Shown here piece by piece: positions 33,524-43,960 of a DNA stretch of 64,000 nucleotides. The position numbers and the translations under genes were made by a program. Every line of letters begins with the position of its first letter. The stretch's first letter is position 1. This stretch comes from Gracilaria gracilis (taxonomy: Eukaryota > Rhodophyta > Florideophyceae > Gracilariales > Gracilariaceae), in assembly GCA_030374805.1 (NCBI GenBank), contig JARGSG010000250.1, positions 1 through 64,000 of the forward strand, read 5' to 3'. The notes under the pieces were generated by a model. The model had not been told where the DNA came from. It made no database searches and saw only the letters and a program-made list of their open reading frames with translations.

Positions 33524-33937
33524 CTACAAGCCGTTCCCTATAACTTCGCGTATATGTTTGCAATGACCAAGTTTCGTATCTTTCGAGTGTCGCCGCTTTC
33601 CCTGACACCTCTTTACGGCTTCACGTGCATCTCAGGCATCTTTCACATCTCCCTGTCGTGTTTAAAGAACCTGGTTCGTGCTGTATTGTTGCTATCTCCT
33701 CCCGCCCAGTCCCGTCTCCCGCGCACTTTCATATCTCGTCGGCAGTTATCCCTCGCCCGCTGCACTCTCCCATGCGCGGTTTCCTCCCCTCCGCTGCCAT
33801 CTCCCATCCGCTGCCATCTCCCGTCCGCTCAGGAAATTTGAATCATAACACGTCAACGCACCCTCTTCCCGTGCATGCATAAAATTGTTCCACATAGGTC
33901 ATCGAGGTCTACGTCACCGGCACCGTCAAGCTCGGAT
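33524..33937. promoter_or_regulatory. Upstream region of the unknown gene
   Basis: Pyrimidine-rich on the plus strand (CTCCCATCCG-like repeats at 33780-33830), no gene. It probably holds the promoter of the downstream genes, which run in the opposite direction to the ParB-like gene. Confidence 0.3.
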
Positions 33938-35216
33938 ATGAAGGTTGGGAAACTGTATGGCTCGGGAGATGAGCTTGTCACAGTATGACTCACAATCCGC
34001 GATCATTACGCGTCGACAATGCGAGATGAAGACCGGCCAAGGAAGGTGGGACACAGCGAGTTCGTTGATTACGTTATCAAGAATCGCAACGTCCTACCGC
34101 TGGCCAAGAATTACTTCTATATTCTTGTGGGTCCAGGACATCCGACGTTTACTGACAGTGAAATACGGATCGTATCTCTGAAGGGCTCTTATTGTCAGCT
34201 ATACCTCTCAACGAGGTTATTGGACATTTGGACGGTGATAGGGACTGGCGTGTAAGGGAATTCTGGAATGCTTATACCGAGGTGAACTTTAAAGGAATAC
34301 CGAAGAATGTGACGTTGACCGAGTTTTTCAAGTCAATGACTATACCTCCTAAGCGAGTAGGACGGGTGGTCCCCCCCATCGCCACAACCGTTGCCACAAA
34401 TTTTCAAAGGATTCTCTTTCTCTCGCTCATTCACAAAGTTTCCATGGAAAAAAGAGTTGTAGGCCAGAAGAGGAAAAGAAGAGACAAGGGATATCCCACA
34501 ACTTTTGTGAATGTCCAAATATCAAACAAACTCCAAGCTCAGCGTGTTGGCTTTGGTGTGCAGCTCATAACGAAGGCATGGGATGGTTTCTCTCAATTCC
34601 TGGGATTCCCTACCGTGGAGGTCATGGTTCTTTCATTCATCCGAGTCATGTACGACGAAAGGCAGTTTCAAGCGATTGAGACGAGGGCAGAGGGGTTCTT
34701 CCACCGATATAACGACCATCGCCTGCTACCGAACAAAGGTGGAACTGTTATTGAAACAGAGGTCATCCCGTGGGCATGGAATTTACGGCAAGACATCGAT
34801 GCTGCCCTCCGAATGCTTGCGAAAGAGTTCTTTTCGGACCTGAAAAGGTTATTGTGAGTGAGCAGTTCTACTCAAAATCCGAACCAGGACGATGGACAGT
34901 TCTGAAGACGTCTACCAGAGACCCATCACGGGCGTTTGTTCAGAGATTCGATAGTGTCTCGAATTCGCTTGTGTCCTCCGTCATGGAGGCTATAAGCCCG
35001 TTGAAACTGGAAGAATCAGTGAACGTCCCTGGTATGGCGGTAGCACCGATATACAAACCAGAACCTGCCATACAAATTGAGGATGATGTGGAGGAGGTGG
35101 AGGAAATTGGGAAACCAACGGAGCCGAAGGAGGGTACTGGCGAAGAAAGAGATGGTGATATGAACATAGTGGCCGACATTGGGAAAGGAAGTACTGGTGA
35201 CGAAGCGTCCGGGTAG
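33938..35216 (+). pseudogene. Unrecognised protein upstream of the DNA methyltransferase
   Basis: Read from ATG 33938: KVGKLYGSGDELVTV, an in-frame stop at 33986-33988, then IRDHYASTMRDEDRPRKVGH and NYFYILVGPGHPTFTDSEIR. After a shift near 34200: IGHLDGDRDWRVREFWNAYT, KSMTIPPKRVGRVVPPIATT and QLITKAWDGFSQFLGFPTVE. After a shift near 34840 comes an acidic tail to 35216. The middle part is well formed and clearly was coding. No family is recognised. It precedes the methyltransferase by about 25 bp on the same strand, so the two may have been one protein or one transcript. A specificity or partner subunit for the methyltransferase is possible, but that is only inference from position. Confidence 0.5.
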
Positions 35217-35239
35217 GCGTAATACCCCCAACATCCATT

Positions 35240-36219
35240 GCGTCGTTGGATGACAAAATGGTTTTCCGAAGTTGTGAGGAGGAGATGGAGAAGTACTTTC
35301 GGTTGTACAATTGCGGGTTTGAGGATATGGTAAAGATGGACGAGACGTTGCGCAGAGATGGTGTGTCTCCGTTAGGAAAAGTTCAACTGGTTCTCATGGA
35401 CCCTCCGTACAACATCCGAGGGAACAAGAACCTAAGCAACAGCTGGTACGATGTACTGAGCCCTCAGGACATGGAGAAGGCAGCAAGGCTTCTATCAAGA
35501 CTGCTACGTCCTGGGGGCCATTTTGTCATCTTTAGTGTTTTCGAGCAGGTCCAGGAATGGAGAGATGTAATTTCTGCCATAGGAGCAAAAGACGAAAACA
35601 AGGCGTTCCTTTGTTGTGGACCAGGTCCCAATGCACATTGTACGGTCGCAAGGCAACCCGATGCGTAACCCTGGACGTAGGTCGTGCTCCCTTTTCCCTT
35701 CAATGGAGTATGCTGTACATGGAGTTCGAAATGGTCTCAGCTACGCGCAGCAGCATGTGATAGTGAATTATGAGAACTTCAACTTCGTGCAGTCGAGGTA
35801 CCCGGGGTACCACAGTGTCATTGACCAGGTAGGGGTACCACAGTGTCATTGACCAGGTACCCCCCATTTCTAATGGGGAGACTCTTCAGTGGAAGAGAAA
35901 GAAAGAAGGTGGGACCTACGTTTTACAAAAGGTGAGGTCCAAACAGAAACTTCGGGCATTGTTGAAAGAGTTAATCAGTCGGTTTTCCCAGGCTGGGGAT
36001 ATTGTGGTCGACTTGTTTGCGGGGACGTTTTCGACAGCAATGGCATGCATGGAGTTACAACAGCATCGTAGGTTCATCGGGTGTGAGCGGGACTCTGACT
36101 GCTTTGCCAATGCTAGGCACGCCCCAATTATTCAATTCGCATTGTGCCTGCGAGAAAATGAGACGGATTTCCAGGTAACGCAGGAAGCTCTGAATGCTAT
36201 GATTAAAGTGTTGAACTAA
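35240..36219 (+). pseudogene. DNA methyltransferase, DPPY type (N6-adenine or N4-cytosine, beta-class order)
   Basis: The N-terminal part has VQLVLMDPPYNIRGNKNLSN (motif IV, DPPY) and ARLLSRLLRPGGHFVIFSVF. After a shift near 35600 come VPMHIVRSQGNPMRNPGRRS and SYAQQHVIVNYENF. The C-terminal frame (35932-36219) has LISRFSQAGDIVVDLFAGTF and STAMACMELQQHRRFIGCE, i.e. motif I (FxGxG-like) with the following acidic residue. DPPY before the SAM motif is the beta-class order, common in phage and bacterial modification enzymes of the N6_N4_Mtase family. A 28-bp tandem duplication at about 35806-35861 shifts the frame. Target base and sequence cannot be told from the sequence alone. Confidence 0.78.
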
Positions 36220-36289
36220 TTTCCGAAGTGGAATGCCCGCCCATCGAGATCATGAAAGGCTTCATCCGGGTATCCCCACTATCAAAAGT

Positions 36290-37020
36290 GTCCTACGTAT
36301 ATTGTGGACTTTCTTACGTCAATGTGGCGGGATCAGAGCTTGGTCACCATTGGTAAACGTAAGGCCCTTCACGAATGGCCTAAAACTTTGCAAGGAAAGA
36401 TGGGGCTTCTGGATTGGAATGCCATTCTGGCACTGGAAGCGACCATGCGCAGTTGTGGCATCGGGATGTAGACAATTTGTCACCCTAGCGCAAGAGTGGG
36501 GGTGTTCACTACATGCCGATTCATGGAAAATGAAGAGATATGTTACTTCTATGGAACACTGGTGTACCATGACCTAACTAAGGGAAAAGAGGTACACAAG
36601 AAATATGGTGAAGGGTTATTGGGAGCCACATCCGAACGCTTTCGGAAGTATGCGATGGAGTTTAACGTCCGCGGCGATATATTCCATAGCCTCCCAGAAA
36701 GAAGACAAGGAGTAATTTTAATACCTGTATGGATTGTCCCCGCTCCTTTTTCATTGGGTGGAACGATTAACGTTCCCAAATATATGGAAGGTGATAAGGA
36801 CATTGAAGATGTTGCGGATGTTGTGAGGAAACGAAGAACTTCAAATTTGCGGGTCATTCGAACTCCAAATACAGCACGCACCCCGCATCAACTACGGGAA
36901 TACCAAATGCTTGCGGTGCGAGCACTTCGGAAACTGGAAGTGGGAGAGAAGTTGTTGGCGGATTACGGAGTAGAGTATAGCTGGGGTATATCGGCAAATC
37001 CTATTATAGTAATCGATTAG
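36290..37020 (+). pseudogene. SET-domain-like protein (putative lysine methyltransferase fold)
   Basis: The intact frame is 36496-37020; the same frame continues upstream to about 36290 through one stop near 36471. Features: SARVGVFTTCRFMENEEICY with FYG (like the SET start GxGVFA...GExIxxYxG), a middle insert, NLRVIRTPNTARTP, and the C-terminal AVRALRKLEVGEKLLADYG followed by VEYSW, which fits the GEELxxDYG...W ending of SET domains. The canonical NHSC motif is not obvious, so activity is uncertain. It follows the methyltransferase on the same strand. A chromatin role for a transposon-encoded protein is inferred, not shown. Confidence 0.55.
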
Positions 37021-37841
37021 AACGTGTAGTACATGAGCTAAATGTAAAACAACACCTTAGACCTACATAAAGAAGTGGCACTTATTGCATTCCAACTTCG
37101 CCATTGAGCATGAAATAGAAATTAAACACTTTGACAGAACTGCAAGATGGAATTACATAGATGCATAAAAGGTAGCGAAGAGCATCGGATATGATGGTGT
37201 AAGGTTTTTAACATTCTGACAACTTTCTAGTTCAGAAATGGAGATTTCGGTGTCAATTTTCGGTTTCAGAATCGGGGAATAAAAAACCGGACTCGGTGAT
37301 TTCTACCACACTCCACTCAATTGGGAGTGTGCATTCGACCCATGACGTTCGATCACGGCGAGCGCCAAACACAATGAGAGCAGAGCAGTTCCGATTGCAG
37401 TGACCTTCGATCACGGTCAGCGGCTAACGCGTCGTGAGCCCAGCGTCAACCGCGAGGAACCGTTCGGTTTGTATATGGCGAAACGTTAGACGAGTGTGTT
37501 ATTGCGGACGAGGTTAGCGGTCGCGGGTCAAAGAGGCGAAGGCGTGGCGAAACGGTAAATGGCGAAGTTCGCACCGCTCGTAGAACGCGTGCGCCTCGGA
37601 GTGGTTTACGAGAGAATGCGAGGAAGAGTGCGGCGAGGGGCGACGATGCGACGAGGAGCGACGGTGCCGCGAACAGCGTCGAGGGCGGAACATCGGAGCG
37701 AACGTAACGAACGGAGCGAACGGAGCGAACGGAGCGAACGGTAAGCATTGTGGTGACGAAACCTATTGCGAACGCACGAGATCAAGAAGCTAGTCCCAAG
37801 AAAAGCACTCCCCCCCTTTAGAGGGGAGCGATAGCGCGGAT
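37021..37841. other. Intergenic region with a 9-bp microsatellite
   Basis: AT-rich to about 37300, then a GC-rich part with GATCACGGYSAGCG repeated twice (about 37350 and 37412). A short 9-bp array (ACGGAGCGA units) lies at about 37702-37741. No gene is recognised. Confidence 0.45.
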
Positions 37842-40044
37842 ATGATTGTGAGGGAAAAAGAGCTTCGTACGGTTGTCGAGGGAAGAAAGATAGCAAGGAT
37901 TAGTACCATACTAGGTAGTGGGGGTCTTCGAGGAAGGAAGAGAACTAACGGTGATAACGTGCCTAAGACTGGGGTACCCGAAGAGGTGGAAGGGGAAAGG
38001 AAGACAGCGAGGTGTGGTGAGCTGGCGAGGACGCGAGAAGTGGAGGGTTTGGTTGTTGTGACGCCAAATAGAGTGCCAGAGAAGGAAATAATTGGTTTCG
38101 AGCAAGAGAATGCGAACCGGGAGAAAGAAGGAGTGGGGCGTGTGCAACCAATGGCAGAACATGAAACAGGGGAGGGTAGTGAGAGAAGAATAGGGACTGT
38201 GGTTCATGGATCGGGGGTTACTGAAGTTGTGGAAAAGGGGGGAGATAAGCGACGAAAACATGCGAAGGGGAGAGTAGTACGACGTAGAAGTGGTGGATCA
38301 ACCAAGGAAATTGTCGGAGGGACAGCAGGGGTGGTTGAGAGAGATTTCGAAGGGGAGGACGACGTACAAACAGAACGGCGTCGGGAAGTAATGTCGTGGA
38401 GAGGCCGCCACTAACGCCTCAAGGGATGCGTGTAAGGCGCAACACCGTTTTACTTCCAAATGATGTGGGAAACGAAAGTGACGGCGGTCGTGGAGAAAGC
38501 GGAGGTAGAATTCGAGGGGATGAATGGGGATCTACAAAGAAACTAGAAGGGAAAAAGGAGAACGTAAGCGTATTGCCACGGTCTGCTCTCGTTCAGAGGG
38601 TGAATTCACTGAAGGGACAGTTGGGAAATATGAAGGAAGATCACTATACATTGATGTTAAGTTTGAAGCTGACGCAGGAAGAGCTGGGACGGTTGAGGGA
38701 GGAAAATAAACGGCAAAATTTGTTGATCGAAAGTCTTCGGGAGGCAGTGAAGGGAAGAAAGCGAGGTGGTGGGGGAAAGAAGGTGAGAGGGCGTCGAAAG
38801 TATGATATTGGAGTGGAAGAATGTTTTTATGGATTCGCAAGGGCTGTGTATAATAGGATTCTTCATTATGCAAAGTTGGTGGCGTCTGAACTTTGTTTCG
38901 ACACGGAAAACGTTGGTAGAAGCTGAAAGAACAGGAGTGAGACGGTGGGAGAAAGTAGAGAGGGGAGCATGTTTGTAGTTGGAGAGAAGGAGATGGTGTT
39001 TAGGTGCCCAATTCAGGTTGCATATGAGATGAGGGCGTACACACCATCGACAGAAGGTAGAAGTGATGTGTTGTTGAAGTATGTGGTTGAGACAGAAATA
39101 ATGGGAGACACTTGGGAGACGAGAAGGGAAGCGGGGAGGAAAGAAGAGTGCGTGAAGAATGTAAGCGCGGAAAAGTGTCTGAAGCAGCGCATGAAGCACA
39201 CGATACGCGATGTGATTGGGGTGCGAAAGCGGGCTGCTTGGGACAGATTATTCTCTTTACTGGGATATGATTTGATTGCGAAGGGGGCGAAGCCTAGCGA
39301 GTGGACGGAACTTGGTGACGAGTTGAAGAAGCAGATGAACGAGGCTCGCGAGAAGCTTATGTGAAGTGAAGAAGATGGGATGAACAAGTTGTGTGCGTGG
39401 AGAATGAGCCGTTTCGGAGATCTTGCGTACTCTGGGTCAAATGTGCATGCTCCACAGTGGAGCTGTGATGATGAAGACAAGTATTTCAAGAACGGAATGG
39501 CCGTGGCAGTGTTGGAGGAGTACATGGGATACGCAGTGGAGACCAAATGTAATGGGGAAAAGCATTACGTAGATGGCACGGTGATGCACCTCGCCAGACT
39601 TGATTCATGGATTTGGTGTGTTGTGAAAACGATGAACGAGGGTGTGAGACGTCGAGGACAAAGGCAGCTTTTGTTTTCTACATTGTATGGGAGATATCTG
39701 CCGAGTGCGGTGGAGGGTATATTGAAGGTGGCATGGTAATTGGTGAGGGATGAGCACGGCGAAGAGTTCGAGAACGATGGGTTTTTAGAGGGGAGGGGGA
39801 TCAGAGGTGTGTGTCCGGAAATTTGGAGAGAATTGCGACGGTTGGGCTGTGGATTCCATCGAGGGAAAAGGTATATCTAGCGTTGAGGGAGGAATACTTT
39901 ATGGAGAATTTTACGCGGAGACTTGGAGCGGTTCTTGATTGCTACATAGCGCCGTGCCGACCGGAGGAGCCCAATTTTAGTCGTTTAATTGGGCACCGGG
40001 GAGAGGGTGGGGATGGGACAGAAGGAAGAGAGGGGAGACGGTAG
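37842..40044 (+). pseudogene. Second coiled-coil protein of the multi-gene transposon (unknown family)
   Basis: An N-terminal charged frame (37842-38414) overlaps, with a one-base shift near 38395, a long frame that continues to about 39740 with in-frame stops at 38924-38926, 39362-39364 and 39737-39739. The middle has a coiled coil (LMLSLKLTQEELGRLREENK) and the basic stretch RKRGGGGKKVRGRRK. The C-terminal part is globular (VEECFYGFARAVYNRILHYA, MVFRCPIQVAYEMRAYTP, DSWIWCVVKTMNEGVRRRGQ) and extends after another shift to REKVYLALREEYFMENFTRR and a stop at 40044. It converges on the transposase gene. The function is unknown; basic plus coiled coil suggests a nucleic-acid-associated accessory protein. 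Confidence 0.5.
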
Positions 40045-40160
40045 GGTGAATAAGAGTGGAAGGAGTGGAGATAGCTGTGGGATGATGAAGAGGTGGTATA
40101 TCTTCTTCATCCCATATCTATCTCCAATCTTTCGTGTGGAAGAGGGTGATAGTGATTGGT

Positions 40161-43100
40161 TTATGAAAATCGTATGGAATGAGTGCTATACGGGGGTGGG
40201 AGGTAGGGCCTGGAGGTGGGGTCCCGGTAGAATCTGTTGAGGTAGAATCTATGGAAACGCCAATGGAGGCGGGAATTGAAGGGGGGTGCGGGGTAGTTCT
40301 GGCGGAGAACATGAACGGGGCCAAGGATAGAAGAGAAGGGGATGAGTCCAAACCATGGAGAAACGTTGTCGGATGTGGAGTGGGTGGAGATGGGAACTGG
40401 ATGGGCGGTGTGGTTATGTTCGTCTTCTGTTGCCCATCGGAGGCATACGCAGTTGAGGGTGACATCGACTTCGTCGCTTGGTGGGACGAGCTCCATGAAA
40501 TGTACGAAGGCGAACTCCTTGGAAGATGGAGTGGAAGAAGGAAGGGTGAAGCGAAGAAGGGAGATGAGTTTGCAGACCCAGACGATGGGGGTGGAGTTGG
40601 AGGAGCTGGTGCCTGCGACGAGGACGTGAGAGAACTTTGGGGATTTAGAAGGACCGAAGGACGGGGCGGCGAATATTCGTAGGATGAGAGGGACTGGAGG
40701 ATCCTGGAGCGCGAGCTCGTTTCTCTCTTCAATGTAGTGGTCGAGTAATGGGACATAACCACCGGCGACGTAAGCGGAGTTGACTACGGTGATTCGCGTG
40801 CGACGGATAGTGGGGGAGTTCTCTGAGAGTTCTAGGACTTCGAGAAAAATGGTGATGAATGAAGGGAGGGATTATTTTCCAATCTTTTGGAGAATGGAGA
40901 GGGTGTCGGTGGAGAAGAGGTCTTGTAGAGAATTGGGATTGAAATGAGAAATAGAGTGGAGGAATTTGTGGGTGGTGATGAGATCAGCGAATGAGATAAG
41001 TTTTCCATCACGGACCAAACCGGGTTGGCGGGATTGGATGGGAGAGGCGATGGCAGCAAAGGAGGAAGTGATGGAGGGGTTGGTGGAAAGGGGATTTTAA
41101 TCTTTGGTGGCGTTGGAGTGATGGATGGCGCGAATGGTTTCTTCATGTGCGCTGGACCTGCGGTTTGAGGTTTTGAAGTAGTGTGACTTGAAGAGGGAGT
41201 GGGCGTGTTCGAATATGCCGGCATCGTTGAAGTGGAGGCCTCTGAAGCAGCGAATGTCCTCGACGATGTGGTCGAGGAGATGGAACTTGAGGGTGCCAAG
41301 GCTGGAAGTGTGGTGGGGGCCGAAGACGAGTACGGCTGTCCGCTTGAAGGAGTGGATTTTGAATGGGAGGTCGGTGAGGCGGGAGTCGGTCCAATCTGCC
41401 GAGTTGTTGTATTTCATGGAGAAAAGGAGAATATTGAATTATTTGGTGAAAACGGAAGTGATGGGAGCTGCATCGACCTCGTCACAGCAGCGGTCGAAGA
41501 AGGCGCCGATGAAGGGGAAGACCATGTCGAGCGAGCGGTAGTCTTTTGCTTCGAGCATACCACGTAGGCCGTCGGAGGTGAAGATACCGTTAAGGGTTTG
41601 ACCGTTGTCGGAGGAGGAAAGGTCGATGTGGAGTCCTGTGGCTGGGGAGTGCTTTTCGATGGCGGCAAGGATGGTGTTCGCGTTTTTCAGGATGGAGGAG
41701 CGGACGCAGTTGAAGGAACGACGGGACTTGGAGGAACGGGGGGTAGTGAAGAGTGATTCTGACTTGAGTCTCTCGATGGCTGCGAGCTTGATGAGCTTGG
41801 AGATGCCGAGGTGGAAGTTATGGAGTGGTTCGAAAGGGAAGATGTTGTAAGGGGAGAGGAGAGGGATGATGTGGAGGAGAGGGTTGGATTCGAAGAGGGA
41901 GGAGTATTTTGCGAGGGAAAGGGAGTGGAGTGATTGAACGGCCTTTTACTTAATTTTTCGGGCGATTCTAGGATTTCTAGCGGGAGGGATTTTTTAGCCT
42001 CTTGGAGTAGGGTAGAGTGTAATTTACGGGCAGCGAGAGTCTGGGTCTGGGATCGAAGAGGGGGGGATGGAATGTGTAGGTGGAGGTCGGAGCGTGGGAC
42101 GGTACATCGGTGGCATGGATGCTGGGGGCGAGTGCCGTGGGAGATGGCGAGAATGCCCTTTGCTTCTGGGATGTCTGCGCAGTAGCTGGCGATGATTGGG
42201 TGACAATGGCGGAGCACGCCATTAGCGTCACGGAAGGGTAAGCCGGTGAGGCCGGAGGAGAGAAGAGGGTCGAGGAGGTTGGAGATGGAAGCTGGATGAG
42301 GTGCATTTTGGTAGAGCTGAAGATGCTGGATGAGGTTTGGGGGATGCTATCGGAGTCTTGAGAGGGGGTGGGGAGATCGAAAGAGGTTGGAAGGTATCCG
42401 AGAAGGTTGAGGTTGTCGGTGATACATTTGCGACGGGACGAGTCGGAGATGTTGAGGAGGGTGATGTGAAGGGGGTAGGAGGTGATGGAAGAGGATTTGA
42501 GGGAGGTGGAGGACTTGTCGGAGTATACTTGGACGAAGCCGATGAAGAAGTCGATACCGGGGTTCTCAGGGGTGTTCCAGATGCAGGAGTTATTGGAGGA
42601 CTGCGTGATTGCGTGCTTGAGGGGTAGGACAGCTTCTTTTCTGAGGGAGGAAGCCATGGGGTGAGCGAAAGCGGGAGAGCCGGAGGAGGTTGTGTAGGGG
42701 ACGTGGTGGAAGAAGGTGTTGTCAGAGTGTGCCAGTGCGAGTTGTCGTTTAAGGACTTGGAGTGCATCCTTTCGGAAGAGGGTGGCTGTGAAGAGGTGCT
42801 GTGGGTCGTGGAGGGTGGTGGGGGTGAAACCGATGTTGGTGACTCGGTGTTGGAATAGATTTGTTTGAAGTTTGAGACACTGGGAGGCGGAAGAGACTGC
42901 GTTGTGGAGGGCTGACTTGGAGAAGGAGGGGTCGTGGAGGAGAGAGATGAGTTCGTCTGACTTGCGGTGGCCGAGGGTGGAAGCGATGGAAGAGATGTAG
43001 AGGACCATTCGTTCGAGGTGGGGGTTGTTGAGGAGACGGAAGGAGGGGGGCGGTGGAAGAGGTGGTGAGGGGGACAGAGAGCAGACGGGGGTGCCCAAGA

Positions 43101-43521
43101 TATGGTAGGCGTCTTGGGTGTGAACGGAGAGGGCGAGCTGTTGCTGGTAGTAAAAGTCGTCGTCGACGATGGGGACGTTATCGGAAGAACGATTGGGGAG
43201 AGGAGGAGGGGGTGGTGGCGGGAGTTGGGGTGTGGACTTGTGACGCTTTGTGCGTGGGGGGAAGTGAAGGACGTTGCCGCCGGGGGAGAGGAAACGCTTG
43301 CTGGCGGTGAGACGCTTGGGGCATCTTCTTTGGTGCCTTTAAATTGCGGGAATGGTGCGAGCGAAGAAGGAGCAGCCTTCAAAGCAGCAATTAGGTATGG
43401 CGGGGAGCGGTATGGGGGTGTTGGGGGAGAGGGGGGTACGTGTAATGGGGAGCGTAATATGGCGCACGGAAGGTGAAACGGAGTGATGGGGAAGGTCGCA
43501 CGTGATGCGAAGGCGTTTCAA
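40161..43521 (-). pseudogene. CACTA/Plavaka-like DDE transposase, full length but broken (outer copy)
   Basis: Start ATG 43521 (MKRLRIT). N-terminal finger CCFEGCSFFARTIPAI (a stop follows), proline-rich linker, helices NNPHLERMVLYISSIASTLG, first acidic region VQVYSDKSSTSLKSSS with YPLHITLLNISDSSRRK, then VLRHCHPIIASYCADIPEAK with CHRC, and PLHNFHLGISKL. The C-terminal catalytic region follows: TSSLGTLKFHLLDHIVEDIR, GLHFNDAGIFEHAHSLFKSH (likely catalytic Glu). A last domain has PSDEVDVTLNCVCLRWA and IPFSSILGPVHVLR. These fit transposases of the CACTA/Plavaka/KDZ assemblage. Frameshifts (for example near 42290 and 41990) and stops (for example near 41450) make it inactive. It is the only copy here that keeps the C-terminus. 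Confidence 0.8.
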
Positions 43522-43734
43522 AAGTGAGAGAATAAACGGCCGATATCTGATATGAGAGTTGTTGAATAGATGTGCTGAATCTCTATAGAGAGTTCCTATT
43601 CGAATGGTTTGTATTCTTCTAATCGTATTTCATAAGCAGCTATCTATTTATATATGTACCTATTTGGGGATATATATCCCTATTGGCCTCCGTTAAGTTC
43701 CAAATATATGCCACTTACACACATACATTGGGTT

Positions 43735-43960
43735 CGGAAACTAGCATGAACGAAATTAACATGCTAGTTTGTCTTCCATCCAAACTAGCAATGATGGAAA
43801 TAATCGTGAATGATTCTTTCCACACAAACTAGCACAAGTGGAAAAGTGGAAATATTTCCGGAAATTAAGCACATCCAAGTTTGGATAAATTCCCCGTTTT
43901 TTCGATCTTTTTAAGTCGGTCATTTTTGACACAAAAACTAGCATTCCGATAACACCGACG
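43735..43960 (-). repeat. Right terminal region of the outer transposon copy
   Basis: Ends CTAGCATTCCGATAACACCG. Subterminal AACTAGCA motifs lie at about 43738, 43785 and 43828 and in the terminal repeat itself, separated by TGGAAA-type spacers, paralleling the right end at 22406. The retrotransposon resumes immediately after. Confidence 0.78.

Larger units (their letters stand above)
15593..43960. mobile_element. Composite of nested multi-gene CACTA/Plavaka-like DNA transposons (28.4 kb)
   Basis: The outer ends CGGTGTTCTCGGAATGCTAG (left) and, reversed, CGGTGTTATCGGAATGCTAG (right) are inverted repeats abutting the two halves of the retrotransposon. Two more ends of the same family lie inside: a right end at about 22406 and a left end, inverted, at about 30173. 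At least three copies are therefore present: a left piece (15593-22406), an inverted piece (about 22407-30173) and an outer piece (30174-43960). Together they show a ten-gene layout. No capsid, DNA polymerase or retroviral-type integrase gene was seen, so this is a plain DNA transposon, not a Polinton. All copies carry stops and frameshifts. No clear target duplication was found. Confidence 0.78.

Noticed and set aside
37702-37741. 9-bp repeat as a regulatory array
   Set aside because: Only about four units of a simple repeat; nothing links it to a gene.
15593-43960. Composite as a Polinton or giant-virus insertion
   Set aside because: No capsid protein, DNA polymerase B, packaging ATPase or retroviral-type integrase was found; the transposase is CACTA/Plavaka-like and the ends are short inverted repeats with subterminal motifs.
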